From positions 124,001 to 188,000 of the forward strand of contig NZ_BSSU01000001.1 in NCBI RefSeq assembly GCF_030161415.1: 64,000 nt of DNA. Direction: 5' to 3'. Below the pieces are notes generated by a model. The model was given only the letters and a program-made list of their open reading frames with translations. It was not told the origin of the DNA and ran no database searches. A program made the translations under genes and the position numbers. Origin of the DNA: Thalassotalea eurytherma (GTDB taxonomy: Bacteria > Pseudomonadota > Gammaproteobacteria > Enterobacterales > Alteromonadaceae). Below, piece by piece: positions 38,385 through 47,653 of the stretch. Within the stretch, counting starts at the first letter, position 1. Every line of letters begins with the position of its first letter.

Positions 38385-40253
38385 ATGGCATTGAGTCTAC
38401 GACTTTTACTGATGTTGCTTTTACTGTCTTTGACAGTCATAAGTGACATTGCCTTTGCAAATGAAAGCGTACAACAAACGGTTAGTAAAAACGCTGAACT
38501 TATCGAGTCATATTACAGTGCAGGCAGTGATAGCTTACCAAATGAAAAGGTTATCGCGTTAGCGCAAAAAGTGATTCGTAATCGACGCCTCTATCATGGC
38601 GACATCATCGCAAAAACCTATGTTTTGCTTGCCGATGTAGCTATTAACAAAGGCGATATGGAGCAGGCTCGTCAGTTTTCTTTAGATGGTTTAAGGGTTA
38701 TCTCCCTTGATCGTAAAACCCGGATGCAATTGCTGTTAAAGGTCGCTTTGGCAAATTATAGCCAAGGCCAGTTTGAGCAAGTTAAAATTCGTGCAGACGA
38801 AGTGTTAGAGCTTGCCACGGAAGATGAAATTAATTTTCGATTACAAGCGCTAGGTTACCGAGCTGTTTATTTTGCCTTAACCTCTGAATATGAATCCGCC
38901 GTTGCTGAATTAGAGCTGATTAATCGCATTACGCGCCGATTTCAACAACATAGCGATCACATTGAAATCCTAGAGATTTTAGCGACGGCTTATCACTATT
39001 TGGAAGATTATGAAACGGCAGTTTCTTTGCAGCTCAAAGTGTTGAAACTGCGCTTTGAGCTAGAATTGCTACAAAAATTGGGTAATACCTATTATGCGTT
39101 AGCATCAGCCTATTGGAAAATGGGTAAATTAGATGATGCCTACAATGCCTATTGGGAAGCAAAGGTTGAGGCTGAAAAGGTTAATGCGCCTATTCGATTA
39201 GCCTATGCAGAGCTTGGTTTAGGGCAAGTGTTGTTTGATCAGCAAAATCCAATTGAATCTCAAGAACGATTGAAAAAAGCGGAAAGCATTTTCAATGGAC
39301 AAAATCTTACTAAGCCTTATTTAACATCATTAATTATGTTGGCAAAGGTGTCATTTGAGTTGTCTGAAGATGATTACGTAAATGACCTATTGACCCGAGC
39401 AAAACATGTTTCTCAACATATGGAGCTCACTTCAGATCAAATCGAACTTTACCGCTTATTGAGTCAAATGTATGCCAGTAAAGAGCAATTTGAATTGGCT
39501 TGGCAATATCAAAAGCAGTATATAGAAGAATCTGATAAACACCGAGCATCGGTCAATCAATATCGGTTTACTAAAGAGGCAAATCAAGGCCCACAGCAAG
39601 CACAAGCGAGAAGAATAGCCCTAGATATTGCAGATAAATCGGAATTAGAAGCCCAGTATACACAACGCTATAAAAAGAAAAATCAGTTAATAGCAAGCCT
39701 GTCAGTTATCACGGTGCTATTATGTAGCGCCTTAGCGACTTTGCTATTGATGAGACGGCGTGATCGTCATTCATTGGCCTATAAAGAGTTTGAAAACCCC
39801 AAAGATACGTTAGCAAGTAGCACTAAAACAAAACAAATGTATCAAACCGCTTTTAAAAAAGCGCGTCGTTACGAATACCCTATCTGTGTTGCATATATTA
39901 AGGTGACAAACTGGCGTGATTTATTGTTTCGTACAAATCGAAAAGGGTTAGATGAAGCTAAGCGTTCAATTGCTACGGTTGTAAATGAGTATATTGAAGA
40001 ATTCGATCTTGCTGGTGAGTTGAACACCAGTGAATATTTGCTGATCTTTCCACATCAAACACTCGATGAAGTGAATGTGAAAATTAAAGCACTAACAGAA
40101 GCATTGCGTGTAAGGTTTTTTGCAAACTTAGGTGATTTTGTTGTCTATTTTAATTATGCTGTTGATTCTCCATCTATACAAGATATTGAGCCGTATATTT
40201 TTTTATCACGTTTAACCGATTCGGTAAAAGAAGACGAGCAACAACAGCCTTAA
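38385..40253 (+). CDS. TPR protein with C-terminal degenerate GGDEF-like domain
   Basis: A 622-residue protein with signal peptide or anchor (to about ISDIAFA), tetratricopeptide-like helices (about 40-400), a transmembrane helix (about 445-465, SVITVLLCSALATLLLM) and a cytoplasmic domain with the GGDEF fold order. The loop expected to be GGDEF reads LNTSEYLLIF, so catalysis is unlikely and a binding or scaffold role is possible. Start uncertain: the ATG at 38385 abuts AAGGGG, a TTG at 38391 has better RBS spacing, and a GTG at 38337 extends the frame. It is read divergently from the c-di-GMP riboswitch. Confidence 0.75.
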   Translation: MALSLRLLLMLLLLSLTVISDIAFANESVQQTVSKNAELIESYYSAGSDSLPNEKVIALAQKVIRNRRLYHGDIIAKTYVLLADVAINKGDMEQARQFSLDGLRVISLDRKTRMQLLLKVALANYSQGQFEQVKIRADEVLELATEDEINFRLQALGYRAVYFALTSEYESAVAELELINRITRRFQQHSDHIEILEILATAYHYLEDYETAVSLQLKVLKLRFELELLQKLGNTYYALASAYWKMGKLDDAYNAYWEAKVEAEKVNAPIRLAYAELGLGQVLFDQQNPIESQERLKKAESIFNGQNLTKPYLTSLIMLAKVSFELSEDDYVNDLLTRAKHVSQHMELTSDQIELYRLLSQMYASKEQFELAWQYQKQYIEESDKHRASVNQYRFTKEANQGPQQAQARRIALDIADKSELEAQYTQRYKKKNQLIASLSVITVLLCSALATLLLMRRRDRHSLAYKEFENPKDTLASSTKTKQMYQTAFKKARRYEYPICVAYIKVTNWRDLLFRTNRKGLDEAKRSIATVVNEYIEEFDLAGELNTSEYLLIFPHQTLDEVNVKIKALTEALRVRFFANLGDFVVYFNYAVDSPSIQDIEPYIFLSRLTDSVKEDEQQQP

Positions 40254-40268
40254 CGTACAAGGAAAGCT

Positions 40269-40790
40269 ATGTTTTTAATTATTGGTATCGCTGCCATTCT
40301 TATGCTGATAAGTATTTACTTATTTTATCGAGCTGAGCACTTTAAAAAAGAAATAAGCGCATACAGACGAGAAGCAAAAATGACCAAGCAGGAATGTTTG
40401 TCGATGGCTAATGCCGTTGTTTTAGCTTCTACTCAACATCAAGACTTGCTGAAAAAACGCCTAAAGAAAATGCAAGATACGATTGGCGTTGAAGACGAGC
40501 CAAATCCAGAACTACTCATCATGTCTTACTTAATTAGCCAGTATTCCAATGTTTATCGTGAACTATTAAAAGAAGACGAGACGATACAGCTGGCTTATAA
40601 GAAATTCTTTGGTGATACGGGTAAAAGGTATTATGCAGATCTAGACGAATTCATGCGTGAAAGTGATGCATCACTTCGTAAAATGTGGAGCAGTAAAGAT
40701 CACTGCGTATATATCTTGTTTATCGATATGCTGTTGGAAAGTCAGGAGCGTAAGTTAGCCAAAACGAGCAAAAAGAAAGCGATTGCTTAA
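40269..40790 (+). CDS. Small membrane-anchored protein of unknown function
   Basis: A 173-residue protein with one N-terminal transmembrane helix (about 2-21), a basic coiled segment and a helical cytoplasmic domain ending in a Lys-rich tail. I do not recognise the family. It starts 16 bases after the TPR/degenerate-GGDEF gene with a good Shine-Dalgarno (AAGGAAAG) and is followed by a terminator, so the two likely form an operon and may work together. Confidence 0.75.
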   Translation: MFLIIGIAAILMLISIYLFYRAEHFKKEISAYRREAKMTKQECLSMANAVVLASTQHQDLLKKRLKKMQDTIGVEDEPNPELLIMSYLISQYSNVYRELLKEDETIQLAYKKFFGDTGKRYYADLDEFMRESDASLRKMWSSKDHCVYILFIDMLLESQERKLAKTSKKKAIA

Positions 40791-40812
40791 AGGCTGCTAA
40801 GTGTTAGATACA

Positions 40813-40838
40813 AAAAAAGCGCTATTTAGCGCTTTTTT
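40813..40838. terminator. Bidirectional terminator after the small membrane protein gene
   Basis: AGCGCTA pairs with TAGCGCT around a 2-base centre, with A-run and T-run flanks; the convergent small gene ends at 40837 within it. Confidence 0.9.
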
Positions 40839-41091
40839 AATGTCTTATTATAATGTCTGGTGACGTATCAATTTCACCATCACCAGAAATTGTTGCGGCA
40901 TTTCCATTGCAAAGCAATACAGCGACACTTCCACGGTTGCTGTTTCTAATGAATGTTAAATCATAGCCAAATTGCGTTAAGCTGCTAGCCGCAAACTTTT
41001 GAGCTAATGTTAACTTGTCCCAAAGAGCCGCTTGCTCAGGGCGATATTGACGTCGCTCTAACAACACTTCTCTTGCGTGCAATGCTTGCAT
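40837..41091 (-). CDS. Small protein of unknown function
   Basis: An 84-residue soluble protein with a helical, Arg-rich N-terminal half (LHAREVLLERRQYRPEQAALWDKL) and a C-terminal half with two conserved-looking strands (SVAVLLCNGNAATISGDGEI). Family not recognised. The start is put at 41091 because GAGG lies 6 bases upstream; the frame extends 4 codons to a TTG at 41103. Divergent from tesB. Confidence 0.65.
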   Translation of the reverse strand: MQALHAREVLLERRQYRPEQAALWDKLTLAQKFAASSLTQFGYDLTFIRNSNRGSVAVLLCNGNAATISGDGEIDTSPDIIIRH

Positions 41092-41252
41092 TGGTAACCT
41101 CAAATATTTTAGTAAGCTTATGAGTAACTTACTACTGAAATCATAAGTAAGTTTAACATAAACTAGTTTGGTTGCTTATTCAACAATCCGTCGATAAAAA
41201 AAGCAAAATAAATAAACTGATCCAACCTGTTTAATGTAAATACGAATGGGCT

Positions 41253-41261
41253 TGTTATAAT
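41253..41261 (+). promoter_or_regulatory. Extended -10 promoter of tesB
   Basis: TGT followed by a perfect TATAAT (41256-41261), 40 bases before the tesB ATG. The -35 region is poor, as is common when the TGn extension is present. Confidence 0.5.
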
Positions 41262-41301
41262 AGACCACAATAAAACCAAAAAAATTTCATACTGGGTAAA
41301 T

Positions 41302-42159
41302 ATGAGTAAAGTGTTAGCTGACCTTTTAGATTTATTATCGTTAGAAAAAATTGAGCAAGGACTATATCGAGGGCAAAGCCAAGATTTAGGCTTTAAAGCA
41401 CTATTTGGTGGTCAGGTCATGGGGCAAGCACTATCGGCGGCGCAAAATACCGTAGAGGCCAACCGTATGGTGCACTCACTTCATTCTTATTTTCTTTTAC
41501 CTGGTGACGCCAGAAAGCCAGTAATTTATGATGTAGAAACAATTCGTGATGGTAGAAGCGTATCTACAAGGCGAGTTAAAGCGATTCAAAATGGTAAAGC
41601 CATTTTTTATATGACGGCATCATTTCAACGCCAAGACCAAGGTTTTGATCATCAAGATAAAATGCCTGATGTTGCTGGGCCACATAATCTCGCCTCGTTT
41701 CAAGATTACATTAATGAGCATCAACAGTTCTTTACTGAACCAGTACGCGCTAAATTTTTAGCTGAAAAGCCTATAGAGATCAGGCCTGTTCAAGTCTACG
41801 ACTGGGTTGAGCCTAAAACAATGCCTGCGCAATGTGATATGTGGATCAAAGCAACAGGTTCATTGCCTGACGATTTGAGAACACATATGTATATGCTGGC
41901 ATATACATCGGACTATCATTTCCTGCCTACATCATTGTACCCACATGGTGCTTCTCATTGGCATCAAAATATTCAGATTGCGACCATCGATCATGCCATG
42001 TGGTTTCATCGTCCATTTCGATTTGATGATTGGTTGTTGTATTCAATGGAAAGCCCATCAGCAAGTAATGGGCGAGGTCTTGTTCGCGGTAAAATCTTTA
42101 ATCAGCAAGGTGAGCTGGTTGCGTCAACTGTGCAAGAAGGTGTTATTCGTCCTATCTAG
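41302..42159 (+). CDS. tesB: Acyl-CoA thioesterase II
   Basis: Double-hotdog thioesterase of 285 residues that hydrolyses medium- and long-chain acyl-CoA. Family signatures: RGQSQDLGFKALFGGQVMGQAL and LHSYFLLPGD in the first hotdog, IDHAMWFHRPFRFDDWLLY with the catalytic Asp in the second, and a C-terminal STVQEGVIR containing the catalytic Gln. Convergent with the MscS gene, 18 bases between the stops. Confidence 0.95.
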   Translation: MSKVLADLLDLLSLEKIEQGLYRGQSQDLGFKALFGGQVMGQALSAAQNTVEANRMVHSLHSYFLLPGDARKPVIYDVETIRDGRSVSTRRVKAIQNGKAIFYMTASFQRQDQGFDHQDKMPDVAGPHNLASFQDYINEHQQFFTEPVRAKFLAEKPIEIRPVQVYDWVEPKTMPAQCDMWIKATGSLPDDLRTHMYMLAYTSDYHFLPTSLYPHGASHWHQNIQIATIDHAMWFHRPFRFDDWLLYSMESPSASNGRGLVRGKIFNQQGELVASTVQEGVIRPI

Positions 42160-42177
42160 TTTCTTCTCGGGGCAAAT

Positions 42178-43440
42178 TTACGATGCGATGTCATGCGCTT
42201 GCGTCTTTTCCCGCCAGTCGTAGCCTGATGGGTGTTGAAACACGCGTAAATTAAATAATGGCGCGAGCGCGAATAAATGATCAAAAATATCAGATTGAAT
42301 GCCCTCGTAGCTAATCCAGCGTTTGTCTTTACTAAAGAAGTAAAGCTCTAAGGGTAAGCCCGTTGAACTCGCTGGTAGTTGCCTCACCATACAAGTCATA
42401 CTATGGTTGACTTGTTCGTGCTGTTTTAAATAAAGGTTTATATAGGCACGAAAAGTACCTAAATTGGTGAGTTGACGGCCGTTGATATCATCTGCATCTA
42501 ATTGCTTTTCGTTACGCTCTTGATTGATTTCAGTGATCTTTTGTTCAATATACGGCTCAAGAATCGTTAAATGCTTTAGCTTTTCTAAGTCGTTTGCCTG
42601 ATAAAAACGTATGCTACTAATGTCAATCGATATGCTTCGTTTGATACGGCGACCGCCCGACATCTTCATGCCATGCCAGTTTTTAAACGACCCAGACGTT
42701 AGTGCGTAAGTAGGCACCGTGACAATGGTTTTGTCAAAATTCTGTATTTTTACCGTTGTTAAGCCTATCTCTAATACGTCACCATCAGCGCCATAGTTTG
42801 GTAACTCAACCCAATCACCAATGGTCAGCATTTTATTCGCCGAGATTTGCATACTCGCGGCAAACCCTTTGATAGTGTCCTGAAAAACTAACATCAATGC
42901 AGCCGCAATAGCGCCAATGCCGCTCAATAGGTACATCGGAGAGCGATCGAGAATGAAAGAGATTGATAGAATTGTTGCTACGATATAAACAGAAAGCTTT
43001 AATACTTGAATGCCAGGGTTGAGGGGAATGTAACGCTCTTGTGCAACGGTTTCATAATTGCGGTTAATTACATTTAGTACAGCACAAATTGTTTTAGCAA
43101 TCTGAAAGGTAAGGACACATTTAGCTATCACGACCAATACATGCGTTGCCGAATGGCCTTGTTCAAGGATAAGTGGCGTGCAAAATAAGACGGCAATACT
43201 TGGCACGATAGCAGCAGCTTTCGTAAAAACATGCTCATCATCAAGCAAGTCATCATATTTGTTTTTCGAATGCACTACCGCTTTTTTGACGACTGATAAT
43301 AAAGGGTATTTGGCTAGATAATGACTGATAATGGCAATCAATAAAATGAGAAAAAATCCTGACGAACTTTTTAGCGTATCAAGTGTAGGTTGTTCTAAAC
43401 CTAACTCGGCTAAATAAGTTAACATTGCTTCAACCATCAT
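42178..43440 (-). CDS. MscS-family mechanosensitive channel (YbdG-like)
   Basis: A 420-residue inner-membrane protein with about five hydrophobic segments, then the MscS core: pore helix and beta domain (SGIGAIAAALMLVFQDTIKGFAASMQI, then KMLTIGDWVELPNYGADGDVLEIGLTTVKIQNFDKTIVTVPT). Length and the large C-terminal domain resemble YbdG/MscM rather than small MscS. Likely an osmotic safety valve. It follows the acyltransferase gene after 8 bases on the same strand. Confidence 0.9.
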   Translation of the reverse strand: MMVEAMLTYLAELGLEQPTLDTLKSSSGFFLILLIAIISHYLAKYPLLSVVKKAVVHSKNKYDDLLDDEHVFTKAAAIVPSIAVLFCTPLILEQGHSATHVLVVIAKCVLTFQIAKTICAVLNVINRNYETVAQERYIPLNPGIQVLKLSVYIVATILSISFILDRSPMYLLSGIGAIAAALMLVFQDTIKGFAASMQISANKMLTIGDWVELPNYGADGDVLEIGLTTVKIQNFDKTIVTVPTYALTSGSFKNWHGMKMSGGRRIKRSISIDISSIRFYQANDLEKLKHLTILEPYIEQKITEINQERNEKQLDADDINGRQLTNLGTFRAYINLYLKQHEQVNHSMTCMVRQLPASSTGLPLELYFFSKDKRWISYEGIQSDIFDHLFALAPLFNLRVFQHPSGYDWREKTQAHDIAS

Positions 43441-43448
43441 CTACCCTT

Positions 43449-44348
43449 TTATTTGTTAGACTGATCTGTCATTAAGGCTAATTGCGCATCTTTATCATGC
43501 CACAATTGGTTAAGCCATTGTTGAAATGATTGTTTAAATGCTTTGTCATTAAAGTAATCACCTGACATTTGCTCGTTAATCTCAAACGTTTCAATATTTA
43601 CTTCAATATCGTCAACTTGACCCGACACAAACTGCCAAAACGTTGGAATACCTTTAGGATAGTATATGGTGACGTTAACTACTTTCGTTAAATGTTCTCC
43701 CATCGCATCCAATACATAGGCTATGCCACCAGCTTTAGGTCTTAATAAATGTTGAAACGGCGACTTCTGCTTTTCATGTTTAGCCTGTGTGAAGCGCGTC
43801 CCTTCAATGAAGTTCATTACACTAACGGGCTTGTTTTTAAACTTTTCACATGCTTTGCGAGTTGTCGCAATATCACTGCCAATTAAGTGTGGATTTTTCT
43901 TTAAGAAAGACTGACTATAACGCTTCATAAATGGGAAATCTAAAGCCCACCAAGCAATACCAATAATAGGGACATAAATAAGCTCTTTTTTGAGGAAGAA
44001 TTTTAAAAACGGAATCTTACCGAGCAAAACACGTTGTAAAACTAGGATATCAACCCAACTTTGGTGGTTACTTATTACTAAATACCAGTCGTTAAGTTTT
44101 AAACCCGATAGGCCGTCGACATCGATTTTTGTACCAATAAAAAGCTTTTGATTAAGTGTATTTATTGCCACCCAGCTATTTGCCATTGCATCTAGTATGT
44201 AACTCATTAATTTTTGCCAAGGCTTTACAGGAATAAGTGCCTTTAATAATGAACCGATGACAATAGGTACTGCCCAAAATATGGTGTTAATTACGTAAAA
44301 TAGAAATGATAAACAACCAGTTAAAGTCGCTGGCAAAAAACTTAACAT
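43449..44348 (-). CDS. Lysophospholipid acyltransferase family protein (YihG-like)
   Basis: A 299-residue membrane-associated PlsC-type acyltransferase with an N-terminal hydrophobic helix, the catalytic NHQSWVD (H-x4-D) near 92-98, the glycerophosphate-binding EGTRFT and the PKAGGIAYVL block. Resembles E. coli YihG, which shapes phospholipid acyl composition. First gene of a two-gene operon with the MscS channel, which suggests a membrane-property theme. Confidence 0.88.
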   Translation of the reverse strand: MLSFLPATLTGCLSFLFYVINTIFWAVPIVIGSLLKALIPVKPWQKLMSYILDAMANSWVAINTLNQKLFIGTKIDVDGLSGLKLNDWYLVISNHQSWVDILVLQRVLLGKIPFLKFFLKKELIYVPIIGIAWWALDFPFMKRYSQSFLKKNPHLIGSDIATTRKACEKFKNKPVSVMNFIEGTRFTQAKHEKQKSPFQHLLRPKAGGIAYVLDAMGEHLTKVVNVTIYYPKGIPTFWQFVSGQVDDIEVNIETFEINEQMSGDYFNDKAFKQSFQQWLNQLWHDKDAQLALMTDQSNK

Positions 44349-44577
44349 AAAACTCTCTTTTTATTCTTCAAGTTGCTGTGACCTATTCAAAATTTGATAA
44401 CAGCACATCATTCGTCAATGAATTGCCTAAATACTTTACTGTTTTTCAACCTTTTTGGGTAGCACTCAAATACAGCTAATCATGACAATTTCATAATATT
44501 AGCCTTAGCTATCTCAAATCAGCGATAATTGGCGAATTTTATCCGTTACTCGATAGGCGGACGAAGCCGTTAATTTG

Positions 44578-44603
44578 GCGACAAAACCCATCAATTTTGT
44601 CGC
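44578..44603. repeat. Perfect 9-bp inverted repeat in the proB upstream gap
   Basis: GCGACAAAA and TTTTGTCGC are separated by 8 bases. No clear T-tract follows in either direction, so it is not assigned as a terminator. Role unknown. Confidence 0.5.
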
Positions 44604-45012
44604 TATTTGTCTACGATGGTTAACTATTGTTCATTTTAAATTTAGACTAATCACTCTTATCCGAGAGTTTGTTGACTTGATTTTCCTTGAAAGAAAACCC
44701 TATGTTTTGTTTCAACCCTTGTAATCGCCTATTTCTATTGAATTTCAATAAACTGCTTTTGATAGAGAGTTCAGCTAAATCGTATCGTCATTCTCATCGA
44801 GATAACAAACTATCGTAACTCAACTTTTCTATAGCTTGATGCCCTGTAAGTTAATTTTCTGCCTAACTTCAATTATTGAGGTGTTAATGTATGGTGAAAT
44901 TTATCACTAAACCCAGTTAACAATGCCTTTGAACGGATTTAAAAAAGGGTAAAAAAAGAACGTTTTTTGATTTTGGTCAATAATTGTTGTGTTTTTTGCA
45001 TGGTTAACGCTT

Positions 45013-45067
45013 AAAAAGCACTTGTCTGGAATGATTATTGATTTAACGCATTAAAAAGTGCTTTTTT
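45013..45067 (+). terminator. Terminator-like hairpin in the proB leader
   Basis: An 11-bp perfect stem (AAAAAGCACTT with AAGTGCTTTTT) encloses a 32-base loop and ends in a T-run, 82 bases before the proB ATG. The position suggests an attenuator on proBA or the end of an unseen upstream small RNA. Confidence 0.55.
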
Positions 45068-45148
45068 GTCTAAAAACAACACAAAAAGGTCGTTGCTAAT
45101 CTCATCGATAGCGTTCATGCTAGAAGTGAAATCATTTGAGGAGGAACA

Positions 45149-46270
45149 ATGAACTTTCAACGTGTTGTTATCAAAGTGGGCAGTGCACTCGTTGCACCAC
45201 AAGGTAGCGGTTGTAGTGGGCAACATTTATTATCTATTGCGCGCTTTATTACCCAGTGCCATGAAACTGGCAAAGAAGTTATTTTAGTCTCATCTGGCAG
45301 CGTTGCTGCTGGCAGACAATTGATCCAACACGGTTCTCCCAACCCCTCAATTCCCGCTAAACAAGCAATGGCCGCTGTCGGTCAAATGAAAATGATGGCT
45401 AACTGGCAACGTTTTTTCGATGTGCCTTGCTCTCAGTTGCTGATTACTCATGGCGATTTAAAAGATCGAAATCGGTATATCAATATACGTAATACACTTC
45501 GTATCTTATTAGAAAATAAGATTATCCCGGTTGTAAATGAAAACGACACGGTCGCTACTGAAGAATTAAAAGTGGGCGACAACGATAATTTAGCGGCGAT
45601 GGTTGCCATGGTAAGTGAAGCAGATTGCTTATTGATTCTAAGCGATATTGATGGTGTTTATGATCAAGACCCAAGAAACAACCCAGATGCTAAAAAAATT
45701 ACCGAAATAGCGGCTATTACGCCTGAAATTTATGCCATGGCGGGTGGTAGTAAAAACCATATATCAACGGGTGGCATGAAAACTAAAATTCAAGCCGCAG
45801 AAAAAGCGATTGAAAATGGTATCACGACGTATATCGTTGATGGCGCAAACCCAAACGTTTTTGAACGACTGGCGAATAATGAAAATCCAGGAACACGATT
45901 CAAACCGCAAGCTAGCGTTACCAAAGCAAAAAAACACTGGTTAAAACATACCTTAAAAAGTTCAGGGCAACTGGTACTCGATATTGGTGCAAGCAACGCA
46001 GTTGTCAAAAAAGGCGCGTCTTTATTAGCTTCGGGTATTATCGATGTCGTTGGACAATTCAATGTCGGCGAGTCTGTTGAGATGCGTTGTCAGCAGTCTG
46101 GTCAAATTATTGCCAAAGGTATTAGCCAATATAGCAGTCGAGACTTAGCCAAAATTAAGGGTAAGCAAAGTGATAAAATAGATGGCATATTAGGCTTTTG
46201 CCCAAGCAAAGTGATTATTCATCGTGATGACCTAGTGTTAATGCGTGCCAATAAACAGGAAGTGAGCTAA
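45149..46270 (+). CDS. proB: Glutamate 5-kinase
   Basis: First enzyme of proline synthesis, phosphorylating glutamate. The 373-residue protein has the amino-acid-kinase domain (RVVIKVGSALVA at the N-terminus, VNENDTVATEELKVGDND, GGMKTKIQAA) and a C-terminal PUA domain (about 280-360). A strong GAGGAGG Shine-Dalgarno precedes the ATG. It shares one base with proA (TAATG), so the two are translationally coupled. Confidence 0.97.
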   Translation: MNFQRVVIKVGSALVAPQGSGCSGQHLLSIARFITQCHETGKEVILVSSGSVAAGRQLIQHGSPNPSIPAKQAMAAVGQMKMMANWQRFFDVPCSQLLITHGDLKDRNRYINIRNTLRILLENKIIPVVNENDTVATEELKVGDNDNLAAMVAMVSEADCLLILSDIDGVYDQDPRNNPDAKKITEIAAITPEIYAMAGGSKNHISTGGMKTKIQAAEKAIENGITTYIVDGANPNVFERLANNENPGTRFKPQASVTKAKKHWLKHTLKSSGQLVLDIGASNAVVKKGASLLASGIIDVVGQFNVGESVEMRCQQSGQIIAKGISQYSSRDLAKIKGKQSDKIDGILGFCPSKVIIHRDDLVLMRANKQEVS

Positions 46271-47532
46271 TGAATCTTGCTAATAATTTTGATTTAGAAC
46301 TTGCTGCGCAAGCAGCGAAAAAAGCAAGCTTGGCAATAGCCCAATGTACAAGCTCGCAAAAGAATGATTTGCTGAGCACTATTGCCGATACCATAGAACA
46401 ACAAACCGCTAATATTTTAGCGGCTAACACACAAGATATTGAAGCAGGGCGTGCCAAGGGTTTATCTGAAGCGATGCTTGATCGTTTGCTACTAACGGAG
46501 CAACGTGTGGTTGATATAGCTGAAGCTATTCGAGAAATTATTCAACTACCTGACCCTGTTGGCTCGATAGAGCAAACAATTGTGAGACCTAACGGACTTC
46601 AAGTAGGTAAGATGAGAATTCCGCTTGGTGTTATCGCCATGATTTATGAAGCACGACCAAATGTAACCGCTGAAGCGGCTGCTTTATGTATTAAGTCAGG
46701 TAATGGTGTCATTTTGCGAGGCGGTTCTGAGGCCATTCATAGTAATTTGGCACTAGCCCAGTGTTTGCATAGTGGTTTAGTCGCTCATGATCTGTCGAGT
46801 GCTGTGGCAACAGTTATTCCTGATACATCAAGAGCGGTTATCGAGCAGCTCTTAACATTTCGGCAGTATATCGACCTTGTGATCCCGCGTGGTGGTGAAG
46901 GGTTGATAAATATGGTGACCGAGAAAAGCCAAATTCCAGTCATTCAGCACTTTAAAGGTGTTTGTCACTTATTTATCGACAAATATGCCGACATTAATAA
47001 AGCGGTAAATATCTTAGTAAATGGTAAAACACAAAGACCAAGCGCTTGTAATGCACTGGAAACCTTATTAGTGCACAAAGAGATTGCTCCTAGCTTTTTG
47101 ACAGCGGCGCAAGAGGCACTCGCTAAGTTTAAAGTTAAGGTTCATGCCTGTGCTAATGCACTACCTTATTTTCCAGGTGGCGAGTTAGCCGATACTGAAG
47201 ATTACCATGCTGAGTACCTTGGCCAAGAAATCGCTGTTAAAATTGTTGAAAGTTTTGATGATGCGATTGAACACATTAATCAATATACCTCAGATCATAC
47301 TGAAGTGATTGTGAGCCAAGACATTTCCCGTAGCCAACGTTTTATTCGCCAAATAAATTCATCGGTTGTTATGGTCAATGCTTCGTCGCGTTTTTCCGAT
47401 GGTGGAGAATTAGGACTAGGCTCGGAAATTGGTATTTCTACAAGTAAATTACATGCTTATGGCCCAATGGGCTTGGCAGCACTTACTACCCAGAAATTTG
47501 TGGTCATAGGTGACGGTCAAGTAAGAAGTTAG
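46270..47532 (+). CDS. proA: Gamma-glutamyl phosphate reductase
   Basis: Reduces glutamyl-5-phosphate to the semialdehyde with NADPH in proline synthesis. The 420-residue aldehyde-dehydrogenase-fold protein has the catalytic Cys at 260 (RPSACNALETLLVH) and the typical VIPRGGEGLI and SSRFSDGGELGLGSEIGIST blocks. Its start codon overlaps the proB stop by one base. A strong bidirectional terminator follows. Confidence 0.97.
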   Translation: MNLANNFDLELAAQAAKKASLAIAQCTSSQKNDLLSTIADTIEQQTANILAANTQDIEAGRAKGLSEAMLDRLLLTEQRVVDIAEAIREIIQLPDPVGSIEQTIVRPNGLQVGKMRIPLGVIAMIYEARPNVTAEAAALCIKSGNGVILRGGSEAIHSNLALAQCLHSGLVAHDLSSAVATVIPDTSRAVIEQLLTFRQYIDLVIPRGGEGLINMVTEKSQIPVIQHFKGVCHLFIDKYADINKAVNILVNGKTQRPSACNALETLLVHKEIAPSFLTAAQEALAKFKVKVHACANALPYFPGGELADTEDYHAEYLGQEIAVKIVESFDDAIEHINQYTSDHTEVIVSQDISRSQRFIRQINSSVVMVNASSRFSDGGELGLGSEIGISTSKLHAYGPMGLAALTTQKFVVIGDGQVRS

Positions 47533-47553
47533 GTTGCTTAAATCGTATAAATA

Positions 47554-47589
47554 AAAAAGCGGTACGAGGTGCAACTCGTACCGCTTTTT
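47554..47589. terminator. Bidirectional terminator between proA and ilvC
   Basis: A 15-bp perfect stem (AAAAAGCGGTACGAG with its complement) and 6-base loop, with A and T tracts on the two sides. Confidence 0.94.
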
Positions 47590-47653
47590 AACTGAATATA
47601 CCCGACTACATTACATGGTAATTTCAGTCAGCGAGCACCTGATAATAATGTGA

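Larger units (their letters stand above)
44349..45148. other. 800-base AT-rich noncoding gap between the acyltransferase gene and proB
   Basis: No frame longer than about 60 codons and no tRNA-like cloverleaf is visible. It holds a perfect 9-bp hairpin at 44578-44603, a short frame with a Shine-Dalgarno at 44891-44920, and a terminator-like hairpin at 45013-45067 just upstream of proB. Promoters for both divergent units must lie here. It is by far the longest gap in the window and could encode a small RNA. Confidence 0.6.

Noticed and set aside
44578-44603. Hairpin as a rho-independent terminator.
   Set aside because: The stem is good but neither side has a proper T-tract, and no gene ends nearby.
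44887-44920. Two short frames (starting at 44887 and 44891) behind a GAGGTG Shine-Dalgarno as a proB leader peptide.
   Set aside because: Only 7 and 9 residues with at most one proline; nothing like a proline-sensing leader, and they lie over 90 bases before the terminator-like hairpin.
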